This document shows, piece after piece, positions 24,157-32,650 of a stretch of 41,931 nucleotides of DNA. The DNA lies in assembly GCA_023256385.1 (NCBI GenBank), contig JAGDXL010000019.1, positions 1 through 41,931 on the forward strand. The letters run 5' to 3'. The first letter of the stretch is position 1, and each line of letters starts with the position of its first letter. The notes under the pieces are model-generated. The model did not search any database, was not told the DNA's origin, and saw only the letters and a list, made by a program, of their open reading frames with translations. The position numbers were made by a program, and so were the translations under genes. This stretch comes from Nitrososphaerales archaeon. GTDB lineage: Archaea; Thermoproteota; Nitrososphaeria; Conexivisphaerales; Conexivisphaeraceae.

Positions 24157-25851
24157 TTGAACCTCATGTCCGGTTCCCGCGCCCTCATAAAGGCCCTGGA
24201 AAGGGAGGGCGTGGACGTCGTGTTCGGAATACCGGGCGGCGCAATAATGCCGGTCTACGATGAGCTGTTGAACAGTGATATACGGCACGTCCTAGCTAGA
24301 CACGAACAATCGGCCGCCCATATGGCTGACGGATATGCTAGGGCCTCTGGAAGGGTTGGCGTGTGCATGGCCACGTCCGGTCCCGGCGCGACAAACCTGG
24401 TCACGGGCGTCGCCACGGCTTACATGGACTCCACGCCGCTCGTGGCGATAACGGGTCAGGTGCCCACGTCGATGATGGCGAGGGACGCGTTCCAGGAGAT
24501 AGACGCGGTCGGAATATACACACATGTCACCAAGTACTCGTTCCAGCTGCTCAGGTCATCCGAGGTGCCTTACGTAACGAAGGCCGCCTTCTTCCTAGCT
24601 TCCACCGGTCGCACGGGCCCCGTGCACATCGACATGCCGAAGGACGTTCAGACGGGGGAGGCCGAGATGTCTTTCCCGGATCACGTAGACATAAGGGGTT
24701 ACCGGCCATACGTGCCCCCGGATCCGGCAGCAGTGGCACGGGCGCTCGACCTTCTGCTGGAGTCCGAGAGGCCCATAATACTTGCCGGCGGCGGCGTGAT
24801 AAAGTCCGGCGCCCACGACTATCTGCTGCAGCTGGCCGAGTCCGCGCTGATACCCGTGGCGACGACCCTGATGGGGAAGGGCGCGGTACCAGAGGACCAC
24901 CCGCTTTCCCTGGGCCCCGTCGGAATGCACGGAACAGTCCAGGCGAACAAGCTGGTGAACGAGGCGGACCTCGTGCTGGCGATCGGGGTGAGGTTCTCCG
25001 ACAGGACCACCATGGAGGTGAGGGGATTTGCGCCGGACGCCACAATAGTGCACTTCGACGTCGATCCGACCGAGGTGGGAAAGAACGTCAAGGCACATCA
25101 CGCCGTCACGGGCGATCTGAAGGCCAGCATTGGGCTGCTGCTTAGGATGTTCCAGGAGCGCGCCAGGACCGGGAGCTGGGGCGCCTGGCGCAGGAGGGTG
25201 GAGGAGGTGGTCTCACAGTGGCGCGACGCCGTTGTGGGCGTCAAATCGGAGTTCTCGCCGCCGCACATACTGAGGGCGATGCGCGAGATACTGCCGCCCG
25301 ATTCCATCGTGACGACCGAGGTCGGACAGAATCAGATGTGGGCTGAGCTGTACTTCAAGGTGCTGAGGCCGAGGACCTTCATAACGAGCGGCGGGCTGGG
25401 CACCATGGGCTTCGGATTCCCCGCGGCCATAGGGGCGAAGGCTGCTCGCCCAGACGTGCCGGTGGTCGACGTGGCGGGCGACGGAAGCTTCATGATGACC
25501 ATGAACTCCCTGGCAACCAGTATAGATGAGAAGCTTCCAGTAGTAGTGGTTATACTGAACAATTCATCGCTCGGCATGGTCGCGCAGTGGCAGAGGCTGT
25601 TCTACAACCGTAGATATGCCGCTACCATATTCGGGGCCAATCCGGACTTCGTGAGGCTGGCCGAGTCGTTCGGCGCCGAGGGCGTCAGGGTCTACTCCAT
25701 GGACGAGTTCCGCAACGCCTTCAGGACCGCGATCCGCAGCGATGTAACAACGGTGATAGATGTTCCAATACATCCCGAGGAGGACGTGTTTCCGTTCGTC
25801 GGTCCGGGGAGGACGCTGAACGAGATGCTATTGGGGGATGGAAGGGAATGA
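24157..25851 (+). CDS. ilvB: Acetolactate synthase, large catalytic subunit
   Basis: TPP-dependent enzyme that makes acetolactate or acetohydroxybutyrate, the first common step of Val/Leu/Ile synthesis. The catalytic Glu sits in ARHEQSAAHMADGYARASG, and the TPP/Mg motif is GDGSFMMTMN...ILNNSSLG. At 564 aa it has the normal PYR, central FAD-fold and PP domains. The TTG start at 24157 is 7 nt after the strong SD GGAGGTGA (24142-24149), the SD that the upstream leader can sequester; ATG 24166 is an alternative. An ATGTGA start-stop pair sits directly between the SD and the TTG. First structural gene of ilvB-ilvN-ilvC-leuA-leuB. Confidence 0.96.
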   Translation: MNLMSGSRALIKALEREGVDVVFGIPGGAIMPVYDELLNSDIRHVLARHEQSAAHMADGYARASGRVGVCMATSGPGATNLVTGVATAYMDSTPLVAITGQVPTSMMARDAFQEIDAVGIYTHVTKYSFQLLRSSEVPYVTKAAFFLASTGRTGPVHIDMPKDVQTGEAEMSFPDHVDIRGYRPYVPPDPAAVARALDLLLESERPIILAGGGVIKSGAHDYLLQLAESALIPVATTLMGKGAVPEDHPLSLGPVGMHGTVQANKLVNEADLVLAIGVRFSDRTTMEVRGFAPDATIVHFDVDPTEVGKNVKAHHAVTGDLKASIGLLLRMFQERARTGSWGAWRRRVEEVVSQWRDAVVGVKSEFSPPHILRAMREILPPDSIVTTEVGQNQMWAELYFKVLRPRTFITSGGLGTMGFGFPAAIGAKAARPDVPVVDVAGDGSFMMTMNSLATSIDEKLPVVVVILNNSSLGMVAQWQRLFYNRRYAATIFGANPDFVRLAESFGAEGVRVYSMDEFRNAFRTAIRSDVTTVIDVPIHPEEDVFPFVGPGRTLNEMLLGDGRE

Positions 25852-26345
25852 ATGGAGCAGAGGGGAGCTCACAGACTCCTATAATCTACTCCTTAATAGT
25901 GGAGAATAAGCCGGGCGTCCTCTTCAGGGTTGCCTCCCAGTTCCGCAGGAGGAGCTTCAACATAGAGAGTGTGGCGGTGGGCGTGACGGAGCGTCCCGAC
26001 ACATCAAGGATGATAATAACTATGCGCGGGGATCAGCAGATGGCGGAGGACTTCGCCAGGGTGCTCAGGCGCACCGTGGACGTGATAGACGTGGATCGCA
26101 TGGATCCTGGGAGGGCAGTGCAGAGGGAGCTTGCGCTGATCAGGGTGAAGCCAGGGGGCAAGGAGATAGCGGGCGGCGTCCGGGGGGAGGGCGAGCTGAA
26201 AATACTAGCCGAGTCCTCCGATGGCGCCATCATACAGGCGATCGGTCCTCCTGATTACTTGTCGTCCTTAGTGGACGCACTGGTCCGTGGGAAAGTACTT
26301 GAGGAGGTGGTCCGCACGGGCGTGGTGGCATTGGAGGTGCGGTGA
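25848..26345 (+). CDS. ilvN: Acetolactate synthase, small regulatory subunit
   Basis: Two-domain regulatory subunit of 165 aa. The N-terminal ACT domain (YSLIVENKPGVLFRVASQFRRRSFNIESVAVG) binds valine-type feedback inhibitors in the family; the C-terminal domain follows from about residue 85. It starts inside the ilvB stop as ATGA, the standard translational coupling for a 1:1 complex. Confidence 0.95.
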   Translation: MNGAEGSSQTPIIYSLIVENKPGVLFRVASQFRRRSFNIESVAVGVTERPDTSRMIITMRGDQQMAEDFARVLRRTVDVIDVDRMDPGRAVQRELALIRVKPGGKEIAGGVRGEGELKILAESSDGAIIQAIGPPDYLSSLVDALVRGKVLEEVVRTGVVALEVR

Positions 26346-26348
26346 TAG

Positions 26349-27335
26349 ATGTCCAAGATATACTACGATAATGACGTGTCCATGGAGCCCATACTCTCGA
26401 GGAAGGTGGCCGTCATAGGCTATGGAAGCCAGGGAAGGGCGCAGGCACTGAACCTGAGGGACAGCGGGGTCGAGGTGTACGTCGGCCTCAGGAGGGGAGG
26501 GCGCTCTTGGTCGCAGGCATCTCAGGACGGATTCGAGCCCCTTCCGATGGATGACGCAGTGAGGAGGGCCGACGTGGTCCAGATACTGATACCTGACCTG
26601 CAGCAGCCCTCCGTCTACTCGAGCGTCATAGGCCCCAATCTGAGGAAGGGCGCAGCGCTGGGATTTGCTCACGCGTTCAACATGCACTACGGGCTCATCC
26701 GCCCACCCGGGTGGGCGGACGTGTTCATGGTTGCGCCCAAGAGCCCCGGTCCACGCCTCAGGGATGAGTACGTGGCCGGCAGGGGGGTTCCGTCGCTGAT
26801 AGCCGTGGCTCAGGATGGATCCGGAAAGGCGAAGGACCTGGCGCTCGCCTATGCGAAGGCGATAGGCTCCACCCGTGCGGGGGTCATGGAGACCACCTTC
26901 AAGGAGGAGGTGGAGACCGACCTCTTCGGAGAACAGACCGTGCTGGTGGGCGGCGTCACCTATCTGATACTCAGGGGCTTCGAGACCCTTGTCGAGGCTG
27001 GATATCAGCCTGAGGTCGCGTACTTCGAGGTGCTGAACGAGCTGAAGCTGATAGTTGACCTCATACAGTCCGGCGGCATATCACACATGCTGGAGTCCGT
27101 ATCCGAGACGGCGCGCTACGGCGGCATGACCCGGGGTCCGCGCGTTATAGATGAGCGGGTGAGGGAGAACATGCGCGAGGTCCTCAAGGAAATACAGTCC
27201 GGCGAGTTCGCGAGGGAGTGGGCAGGCGACGTCGATAAGAGCTCCGCCGAGATGAGGCGCCTGGTGGACTCCATCAGGTCGCACCAGATAGAGAAGGTGG
27301 GCGAACAGGTTCGGCGGCTGATGAAGATCGGGTGA
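26349..27335 (+). CDS. ilvC: Ketol-acid reductoisomerase
   Basis: NADPH-dependent isomeroreductase for the second common step. The N-terminal Rossmann loop is GYGSQGRAQALNLRDSG with an RRGGRSW cofactor-specificity segment. Catalytic acidic residues are in EEVETDLFGEQTVL and in the C-terminal knotted domain (EVLNELKLIVDL). The usual VAPKGPG appears here as VAPKSPG. 328 aa. GGTGAT overlaps the ilvN stop, 3 nt before the ATG, with GGAGGTG slightly further up. Confidence 0.96.
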   Translation: MSKIYYDNDVSMEPILSRKVAVIGYGSQGRAQALNLRDSGVEVYVGLRRGGRSWSQASQDGFEPLPMDDAVRRADVVQILIPDLQQPSVYSSVIGPNLRKGAALGFAHAFNMHYGLIRPPGWADVFMVAPKSPGPRLRDEYVAGRGVPSLIAVAQDGSGKAKDLALAYAKAIGSTRAGVMETTFKEEVETDLFGEQTVLVGGVTYLILRGFETLVEAGYQPEVAYFEVLNELKLIVDLIQSGGISHMLESVSETARYGGMTRGPRVIDERVRENMREVLKEIQSGEFAREWAGDVDKSSAEMRRLVDSIRSHQIEKVGEQVRRLMKIG

Positions 27336-28912
27336 ACTCGGTGAGGAACGGGCTGGATCCGCTGTCATCAGATGGTAAGGTCTACATATTCGACACGACC
27401 CTTAGGGATGGCGAGCAGACACCCGGCGTCGCCCTCACGCCCGATGAGAAGGTGGAGATAGCCCGGCAGCTGGACAAATTGGGGGTCGATGTGATCGAGG
27501 CGGGATTTCCCGCGTCCAGCGAGGGCGAGTTCGAGGGGGTCCGCAAGGTATCCTCACTCGGCCTGAGGTCCAGGGTGGCGGCGCTCGCCAGATCCGTCAG
27601 GGGCGACGTGGACAGGGCGCTCGCCGCGGGCGTCGACAGGATCCACGTCTTCATAGCGACGTCGGACGTGCACCTTCAGTACAAGCTGAAGATGAGCAGG
27701 GAGGACGCGCTGGCCAGCGCCGTCGACGCCGTCAGCTACGCGAAGTCGCACGGCGTCGAGGTCGAGTTCTCGGCGGAGGACGCAACGAGGACGGATCCCC
27801 AGTTCCTTCGCACGGTCTTCTCCGAGGTCGCGGCAGCGGGCGCCGACGTGCTGGATATACCTGACACCGTGGGCGTGGCCACGCCGGAGAGGATCGCGGA
27901 GCTCGTGAGGCTCACCAAGGAGGCGGCGCCGGGAAAGATTATCAGTGTGCACTGCCACGATGACTTCGGGCTGGCGGTCGCCAACAGCGTCTCAGGCGTC
28001 CTCGCAGGGGCCCAGCAGTTCCACGCCACCATAAACGGGATAGGCGAGAGGGCCGGCAACGCCTCGCTCGAGGAGGCCGCACTGGTGCTGAAGTTCCTGT
28101 ACGGAAAGAGCGTCGGGATAAAGCCCGAGCTCATCTACGAGACCTCGCGCCTGGTGGCCAGGCTCACCGGAATCTATCCGCCGCCCAACAAGGCACTGGT
28201 TGGAGACAACGCCTTCGGCCACGAGTCTGGCATACACGTCCACGGGGTGCTGGAGATGCCCTCCACCTATGAGCCCATAAGCCCAGAAGTCGTCGGCCGC
28301 AGGAGGTTCTTCGTCGCCGGGAAGCACGCCGGAAGCCACGGCATAGAGGCTATGCTGAGGGAGTATGGAATCGACGTGAATGAGGAGCAGCTGCGCCAGA
28401 TAGTGCGCGAGGTGAAGCGCCTGGGCGACATGGGCAAGACGGTCACGGATGCCGACCTGCTGGCAATCGCCAGGAGCGTCCTGGGGAAGCTCCCCGCTGG
28501 GGAGGCGGCGGTCTCCCTCACGGGGCTGGTGGTCGTCACGGGAATGGGCGTCAGTCCAACCGCGTCCGTGCGCATCCGGTTGAAGGATCGCGACGTGGAC
28601 ACTTCCAGCGTCGGCGTCGGGCCCGTCGATGCGGCCCTGCGGGCAATACAATCGGTGGTCAGGGAGATAGCGGACGTCCGCCTGGTGGAATACAGGCTCG
28701 AGGCCATAACGGGCGGATCCGATGCGCTGGGGGAGGTCGTGGTCAAGGTGGAGGACGACCTCGGCAACATGGCGTCCGCGCGCTCAGTCGGCACGGACAT
28801 AGTGATGGCAAGCGTGGATGCGATGGTCGATGGAATAAATAAGATCCTCCAGAAGAGGTCGGCGGTGGCAACAGGGAATGTGCGCATACAGAATAGCGGT
28901 AATAGAGGGTGA
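27332..28912 (+). CDS. leuA: 2-isopropylmalate synthase
   Basis: DRE-TIM enzyme for the first leucine-specific step: IFDTTLRDGEQTPGVALTPDEKVEIA at the N-terminus, metal site VHCHDDFGLAVANS, then NGIGERAGNASLEE and GIHVHGVL. The C-terminal LeuA-dimer domain (about residues 395-510) is the leucine feedback site in the family. It starts with GTGA overlap on the ilvC stop; the second GTG at 27341 has GGTGA 5 nt upstream and could be the actual start. The paralogue cimA is on the opposite operon; the LeuA-type TPGVALTP start and EAGFPASS segment separate the two. Confidence 0.93.
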   Translation: MNSVRNGLDPLSSDGKVYIFDTTLRDGEQTPGVALTPDEKVEIARQLDKLGVDVIEAGFPASSEGEFEGVRKVSSLGLRSRVAALARSVRGDVDRALAAGVDRIHVFIATSDVHLQYKLKMSREDALASAVDAVSYAKSHGVEVEFSAEDATRTDPQFLRTVFSEVAAAGADVLDIPDTVGVATPERIAELVRLTKEAAPGKIISVHCHDDFGLAVANSVSGVLAGAQQFHATINGIGERAGNASLEEAALVLKFLYGKSVGIKPELIYETSRLVARLTGIYPPPNKALVGDNAFGHESGIHVHGVLEMPSTYEPISPEVVGRRRFFVAGKHAGSHGIEAMLREYGIDVNEEQLRQIVREVKRLGDMGKTVTDADLLAIARSVLGKLPAGEAAVSLTGLVVVTGMGVSPTASVRIRLKDRDVDTSSVGVGPVDAALRAIQSVVREIADVRLVEYRLEAITGGSDALGEVVVKVEDDLGNMASARSVGTDIVMASVDAMVDGINKILQKRSAVATGNVRIQNSGNRG

Positions 28913-29906
28913 CGGCATAGGTCCGGAGGTCGTGCCGGTGGCCATCTCGGTGGTCCAGCGCGCGGCCGACATCTTCGGGTTCTCGGTCGAGTTCCGCGGG
29001 TACAGGGCAGGCGACTCCGCGCTCGCCGAGCTCGGGGAGGCACTGCCGGAGGAGACGATACAGGGCGTCAGGTCCTCCGACGCGGCGATCAAGGGCCCCG
29101 TCGGCGAGACCGCGAAGGACGTCATAGTCCGCCTCAGGCAGATGTTCGATCTCTACGCAAATCTGCGCCCGGCCAAGGTCTATCCCGGGGTGAGGCCGCT
29201 GATGGACGGCGTGGACATACTGATAGTCAGGGAGAACACCGAGGATCTCTACAAGGGCTACGAGTTCGAGCTGCCGGGCTCGGCCGTCGCGCTCAAGGTC
29301 GTGACGGAGCGGGCGTCCAGGAGGATAGCTGAGTACGCGTTCAGGGAGGCCGAGAGGCGCAGGAAGCACGTGACCATAGTCCACAAGTCCAACGTGATGC
29401 CCAAGACGGATGGACTCTTCGGCCGCGTCGCGAAGGAGGTGGCGAGTTCCCATCCAGGCGTATCCTATAGGGAGATGTACGTGGACGCGGCGTCCATGGC
29501 CCTGATAAGGGATCCTCGCTCCTTCGACGTATTGCTCACGATGAACGTCTACGGGGACATACTGTCGGATGAGGCGGCCCAGGTCGTCGGGGGGCTCGGC
29601 ATGGCGCCCTCCGCCAACATAGGGGAGAAAATGGCGCTCTTCGAGCCCGTCCACGGATCCGCCCCCGACATAGCTGGAAAGGGGCTGGCCAATCCGTACG
29701 CCACTGTGCTCTCCGCCGCGATGATGCTGGACTGGCTCTCCCAGGCCAAGGGCGATCCACGGCTGGAGAAGGCATCTAAACTCGTGGAGTCCGCCGCCGT
29801 CACCGCCCTCAGGAGAGGGATAGCGACGCCCGATTTGGGTGGCAAGTATAAAACCAGCGAGGTGGGGAAGGGTCTGGAGGCGGTGATGGTTGAGCTCGGA
29901 GGATGA
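28878..29906 (+). CDS. leuB: 3-isopropylmalate dehydrogenase
   Basis: NAD-dependent beta-decarboxylating dehydrogenase, third leucine step. GDGIGPEVVP, the substrate loop YANLRPAKVYPGVRPL, IVRENTEDLYKGYEFE, the catalytic HKSNVMPKTDGLF and the metal site YVDAASMAL...NVYGDILSD are in order. NAD-type GSAPDIAGKGLANP is near the end. 342 aa. It overlaps leuA by 35 nt. LeuC/LeuD isomerase subunits are not encoded in the window. Related enzymes such as homoisocitrate or tartrate dehydrogenase are alternatives, but leuA next door decides for LeuB. Confidence 0.92.
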   Translation: MCAYRIAVIEGDGIGPEVVPVAISVVQRAADIFGFSVEFRGYRAGDSALAELGEALPEETIQGVRSSDAAIKGPVGETAKDVIVRLRQMFDLYANLRPAKVYPGVRPLMDGVDILIVRENTEDLYKGYEFELPGSAVALKVVTERASRRIAEYAFREAERRRKHVTIVHKSNVMPKTDGLFGRVAKEVASSHPGVSYREMYVDAASMALIRDPRSFDVLLTMNVYGDILSDEAAQVVGGLGMAPSANIGEKMALFEPVHGSAPDIAGKGLANPYATVLSAAMMLDWLSQAKGDPRLEKASKLVESAAVTALRRGIATPDLGGKYKTSEVGKGLEAVMVELGG

Positions 29907-30714
29907 CGAGCTCAGGAGGCTCGTTCAAGAGAGATCCGCGCTGAGGAAGCAGGTGGATGCAGCGCTCCAGAAGGTCGGGTCCCTCAAGGAGGAGCTCAAG
30001 AACGTCAGGGCGAAGCTGGACGAGGAGAACTCCAATTACGGGAAGCTGAAGAGGAGATTCGAGGAGCTCAGGGAGGTCAAGGGCTCTATAGTGGAGGAGC
30101 TCAGGGAACTGCGGGGACGGATCTCCGACCTTCGCAAGATATCCAGGGGATTGCGCGTGGAATCCGGCTCGGACACGGCGGCGAACCTCGAGAAGGAGAT
30201 AGAGAGGCTGGAGTGGGAGCTCCAGACAAAGCCAAGGGATGAGATAGACGAGCGCAGGATGGTGGAGAGCCTGGGCAGGCTGACCAAGGAGTTGCAGCTG
30301 CTCCGCAGGGCTTACGGCGTGAGGTCCGAGATGGATTCTGTGGACAAGCGCATACGTGATCTGGAGGATCGGTATGAGGAGGTGCAGATGGAGATCGACG
30401 CGGTGAAGGACGAGCTTGACAGGTCTAGGGAGAGGCTGAAGTCGCTCCTGACTGCCAAGCGGCAGCTCGTCCAGGAGCTGTCCGAGGCCGGCGAGGACTT
30501 GAGGGAGCTGAGGGACAGGCTGGTGCAGGTTGAGGCGCAGGTCAATGCCAGCAGGTTGAGGCGCAGGGAGGAGGAGCGCAGGCGCAGGGAGGACGAGGAG
30601 TCGCGCGCGATGGGCCTGAGGAGGAGCGAGGCCATGAAGAAGCTGGAGCGCAACGAGCCGCTCTCCTGGGAGGACCTGCAGGCGCTCTACGCGTCGGGCA
30701 GTGGATCCTCTTAA
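29890..30714 (+). CDS. Archaeal coiled-coil protein, COG1340-like
   Basis: A 274-aa, almost entirely charged coiled-coil protein (continuous heptad-like Leu/Glu/Arg/Lys from residue 8 to about 235) with a basic RRREEERRRREDEE stretch and a short C-terminal helix (PLSWEDLQALYASG). Such proteins are widespread in archaea; function is unknown. The TTG start overlaps leuB by 17 nt with GGTGAT just upstream, so it is cotranscribed with the leucine genes although it is probably unrelated to them. Confidence 0.75.
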   Translation: MSSEDDELRRLVQERSALRKQVDAALQKVGSLKEELKNVRAKLDEENSNYGKLKRRFEELREVKGSIVEELRELRGRISDLRKISRGLRVESGSDTAANLEKEIERLEWELQTKPRDEIDERRMVESLGRLTKELQLLRRAYGVRSEMDSVDKRIRDLEDRYEEVQMEIDAVKDELDRSRERLKSLLTAKRQLVQELSEAGEDLRELRDRLVQVEAQVNASRLRRREEERRRREDEESRAMGLRRSEAMKKLERNEPLSWEDLQALYASGSGSS

Positions 30715-30755
30715 TACGTTTAATTGCACGTGTACCCATAACCATGATGTAGGGA

Positions 30756-31877
30756 ATGGAGTCGGCCAGCGGCAAAATACTGGTCCTCAACGTGGATAGG
30801 GACGACGACCTCGGCCTGAAGGCCTCAGTGGATACTCCAATCGTGGGCAGGGATCGGTGCTTGGACGCGGCGGTCAAGCTGGCGCTGGCGGATCCCGAGG
30901 AGGCTGATGCGAACGGAATATTCGCCGCCGTCCACATGGCCGACGATCTCAAGACCCGTGGATATGATGTGGAGGTGGCGGTGCTCGCCGGCCATCATAC
31001 GAGCTCCTTCGAGGCAGATCGCAGGATAAGGAATCAGGCCGCGCAGGTCATCTCAACTGTTAAGCCGTCTGGCATAGTCTTCATATCCGACGGCGCGGAC
31101 GATGAAACCGTCATACCTATTATACAGCAGTTCGCGCCGATACTCAGCGTCCAGAGGGTTGTGATAAGGCACAGTGGCTCCATCGAGGAGAGCTACGAGG
31201 TTCTCGCCAGATATCTCAAGTTGGCGCTCGGCGACATAAGGTACTCCAGGTATGTGCTCGGCGTCCCAGGCGTACTCCTCCTGCTCCTCGGCGCCCTCGC
31301 GCTCTATCATCTGGAGGTATACGCCGGCTACGCAATACTGATACTCCTCGGCGCCGCCATGATGTACAAGGGATTCGGCGTCGACGAGGCGCTGGCGCGC
31401 GCTAGACGCTCCCCGATATTCACCCTGAGCCTGTTCACGCTCGCCGCATCAGCTATATTAGTAGCCTCTGGGATCGTGCAGGCATCGCACGTCGTGCAGT
31501 CGCTGGACCTCAGCCTGAGGCCTCCCGGTGTCAGCGTGACCCAGTACGTGGCCGGCGCCGCCATTTCGGCCGCGCTGCCTTACCTATGGGTTGCATTCAT
31601 ACTCTATCCGCTCGTCATGACGGCCTACTACGCCATCAGGAGGAGCTACAAGGCGCTGAGGAGCATCAGCGCATTCGCGGCGGCGGCCCTGCTCTACTAC
31701 CCGCTGATGGAGCTGGCCCTCTTCATCGAGAATCCCTACAGGTCGGTGTCGCTGGTGCTCGTGACCCTCTTCACAAGCCTCGCGGCGCTCTCGTTGCTGA
31801 CATACTTCATATATAGGATCCTCAGGTCACATCAGAGGGATAGATGGGAGCGGGCAAGAGGCTCTACAGGTCGGTGA
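30756..31877 (+). CDS. DUF373 family membrane protein
   Basis: A 373-aa protein with a soluble N-terminal domain (about 1-160: VLNVDRDDDLG, HMADDLKTRG, VLAGHHTSSFEADRRIRNQ, FISDGADDE) and then a membrane part with about six to seven helices from about 175. This matches archaeal DUF373. It is coupled with uppS, overlapping its start by 34 nt, a pairing that suggests a role in polyprenol or cell-envelope lipid metabolism; this is inference. TTTAATT at 30719-30725 is about 34 nt before the ATG, so a short leader of a few nucleotides is expected. Confidence 0.85.
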   Translation: MESASGKILVLNVDRDDDLGLKASVDTPIVGRDRCLDAAVKLALADPEEADANGIFAAVHMADDLKTRGYDVEVAVLAGHHTSSFEADRRIRNQAAQVISTVKPSGIVFISDGADDETVIPIIQQFAPILSVQRVVIRHSGSIEESYEVLARYLKLALGDIRYSRYVLGVPGVLLLLLGALALYHLEVYAGYAILILLGAAMMYKGFGVDEALARARRSPIFTLSLFTLAASAILVASGIVQASHVVQSLDLSLRPPGVSVTQYVAGAAISAALPYLWVAFILYPLVMTAYYAIRRSYKALRSISAFAAAALLYYPLMELALFIENPYRSVSLVLVTLFTSLAALSLLTYFIYRILRSHQRDRWERARGSTGR

Positions 31878-32650
31878 GGCTGGCTGCCTCGGCCATGGGA
31901 GCGTATCGGCTCTACGAGTGGCTCTTAGAGAGATACGTGTCCTCCGGCCCCATCCCATCGCATGTCGGGATAATACTGGACGGCAACCGCAGATGGGCTG
32001 ATGAGATGAGGATGCCCAGGTGGATGGGACATCGCTACGGCGCTGACAGGCTCGAGGAGGTCCTCCACTGGGTGCTGGACCTCGGCATAAGGACGACGAC
32101 CGTCTACGCGCTTTCGATAGAGAACATGGAGAGGAGGCCGAGGGAGGAGGTGGACAGGATACTCGAGCTCATCAAGGAGCGCTCTAAGAAGCTGGTCGTG
32201 GATCCGCTCGTCCACGAGAGGAAGGTCCGCGTGAGGCTCATAGGCGACAGGACGCGGCTGCCCGAGGACGTGCGCGCATCGCTGGAGGAGGCGGAGCGCG
32301 CCAGCGCCGGATACGACAGGTTCTTCCTCAACCTAGCGGTGGCGTACGGCGGCAGGGAGGAGATAGTGCACGTCGCCAGGGAAGTTGCCAGGATGGCCGC
32401 CTCGGGGACCATAAGGCCGGAGGACGTGGACGAGGAGCTGATATCCTCGCTCACCTACACCGGGGGCCTCCCCGATCCCGATCTGATAATAAGGACGTCC
32501 GGCGAGTCGAGGCTCAGCGGGTTCCTCCTCTGGCAGAGTGCCTACAGCGAGCTGGTATTCCTGGACGTGTACTGGCCTGAGTTCCGCCGCATAGACCTCC
32601 TGAGGGCAATCAGGACCTATCAGAACAGGTCCCGCCGCTTCGGCGGCTGA
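31844..32650 (+). CDS. uppS: (Z)-polyprenyl diphosphate synthase (UppS family)
   Basis: Cis-prenyltransferase that makes the long polyprenol carrier used for N-glycosylation in archaea. The catalytic motif HVGIILDGNRRWA is near residues 41-53, followed by the ALSIENMERRP segment and the C-terminal LIIRTSGESRLSGFLLWQSAYSEL signature. 268 aa, normal. Its last about 41 nt overlap the convergent DUF72 gene; a stable GCCGC-TTCG-GCGGC hairpin with a UUCG tetraloop sits in this overlap. Confidence 0.95.
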   Translation: MGAGKRLYRSVRLAASAMGAYRLYEWLLERYVSSGPIPSHVGIILDGNRRWADEMRMPRWMGHRYGADRLEEVLHWVLDLGIRTTTVYALSIENMERRPREEVDRILELIKERSKKLVVDPLVHERKVRVRLIGDRTRLPEDVRASLEEAERASAGYDRFFLNLAVAYGGREEIVHVAREVARMAASGTIRPEDVDEELISSLTYTGGLPDPDLIIRTSGESRLSGFLLWQSAYSELVFLDVYWPEFRRIDLLRAIRTYQNRSRRFGG

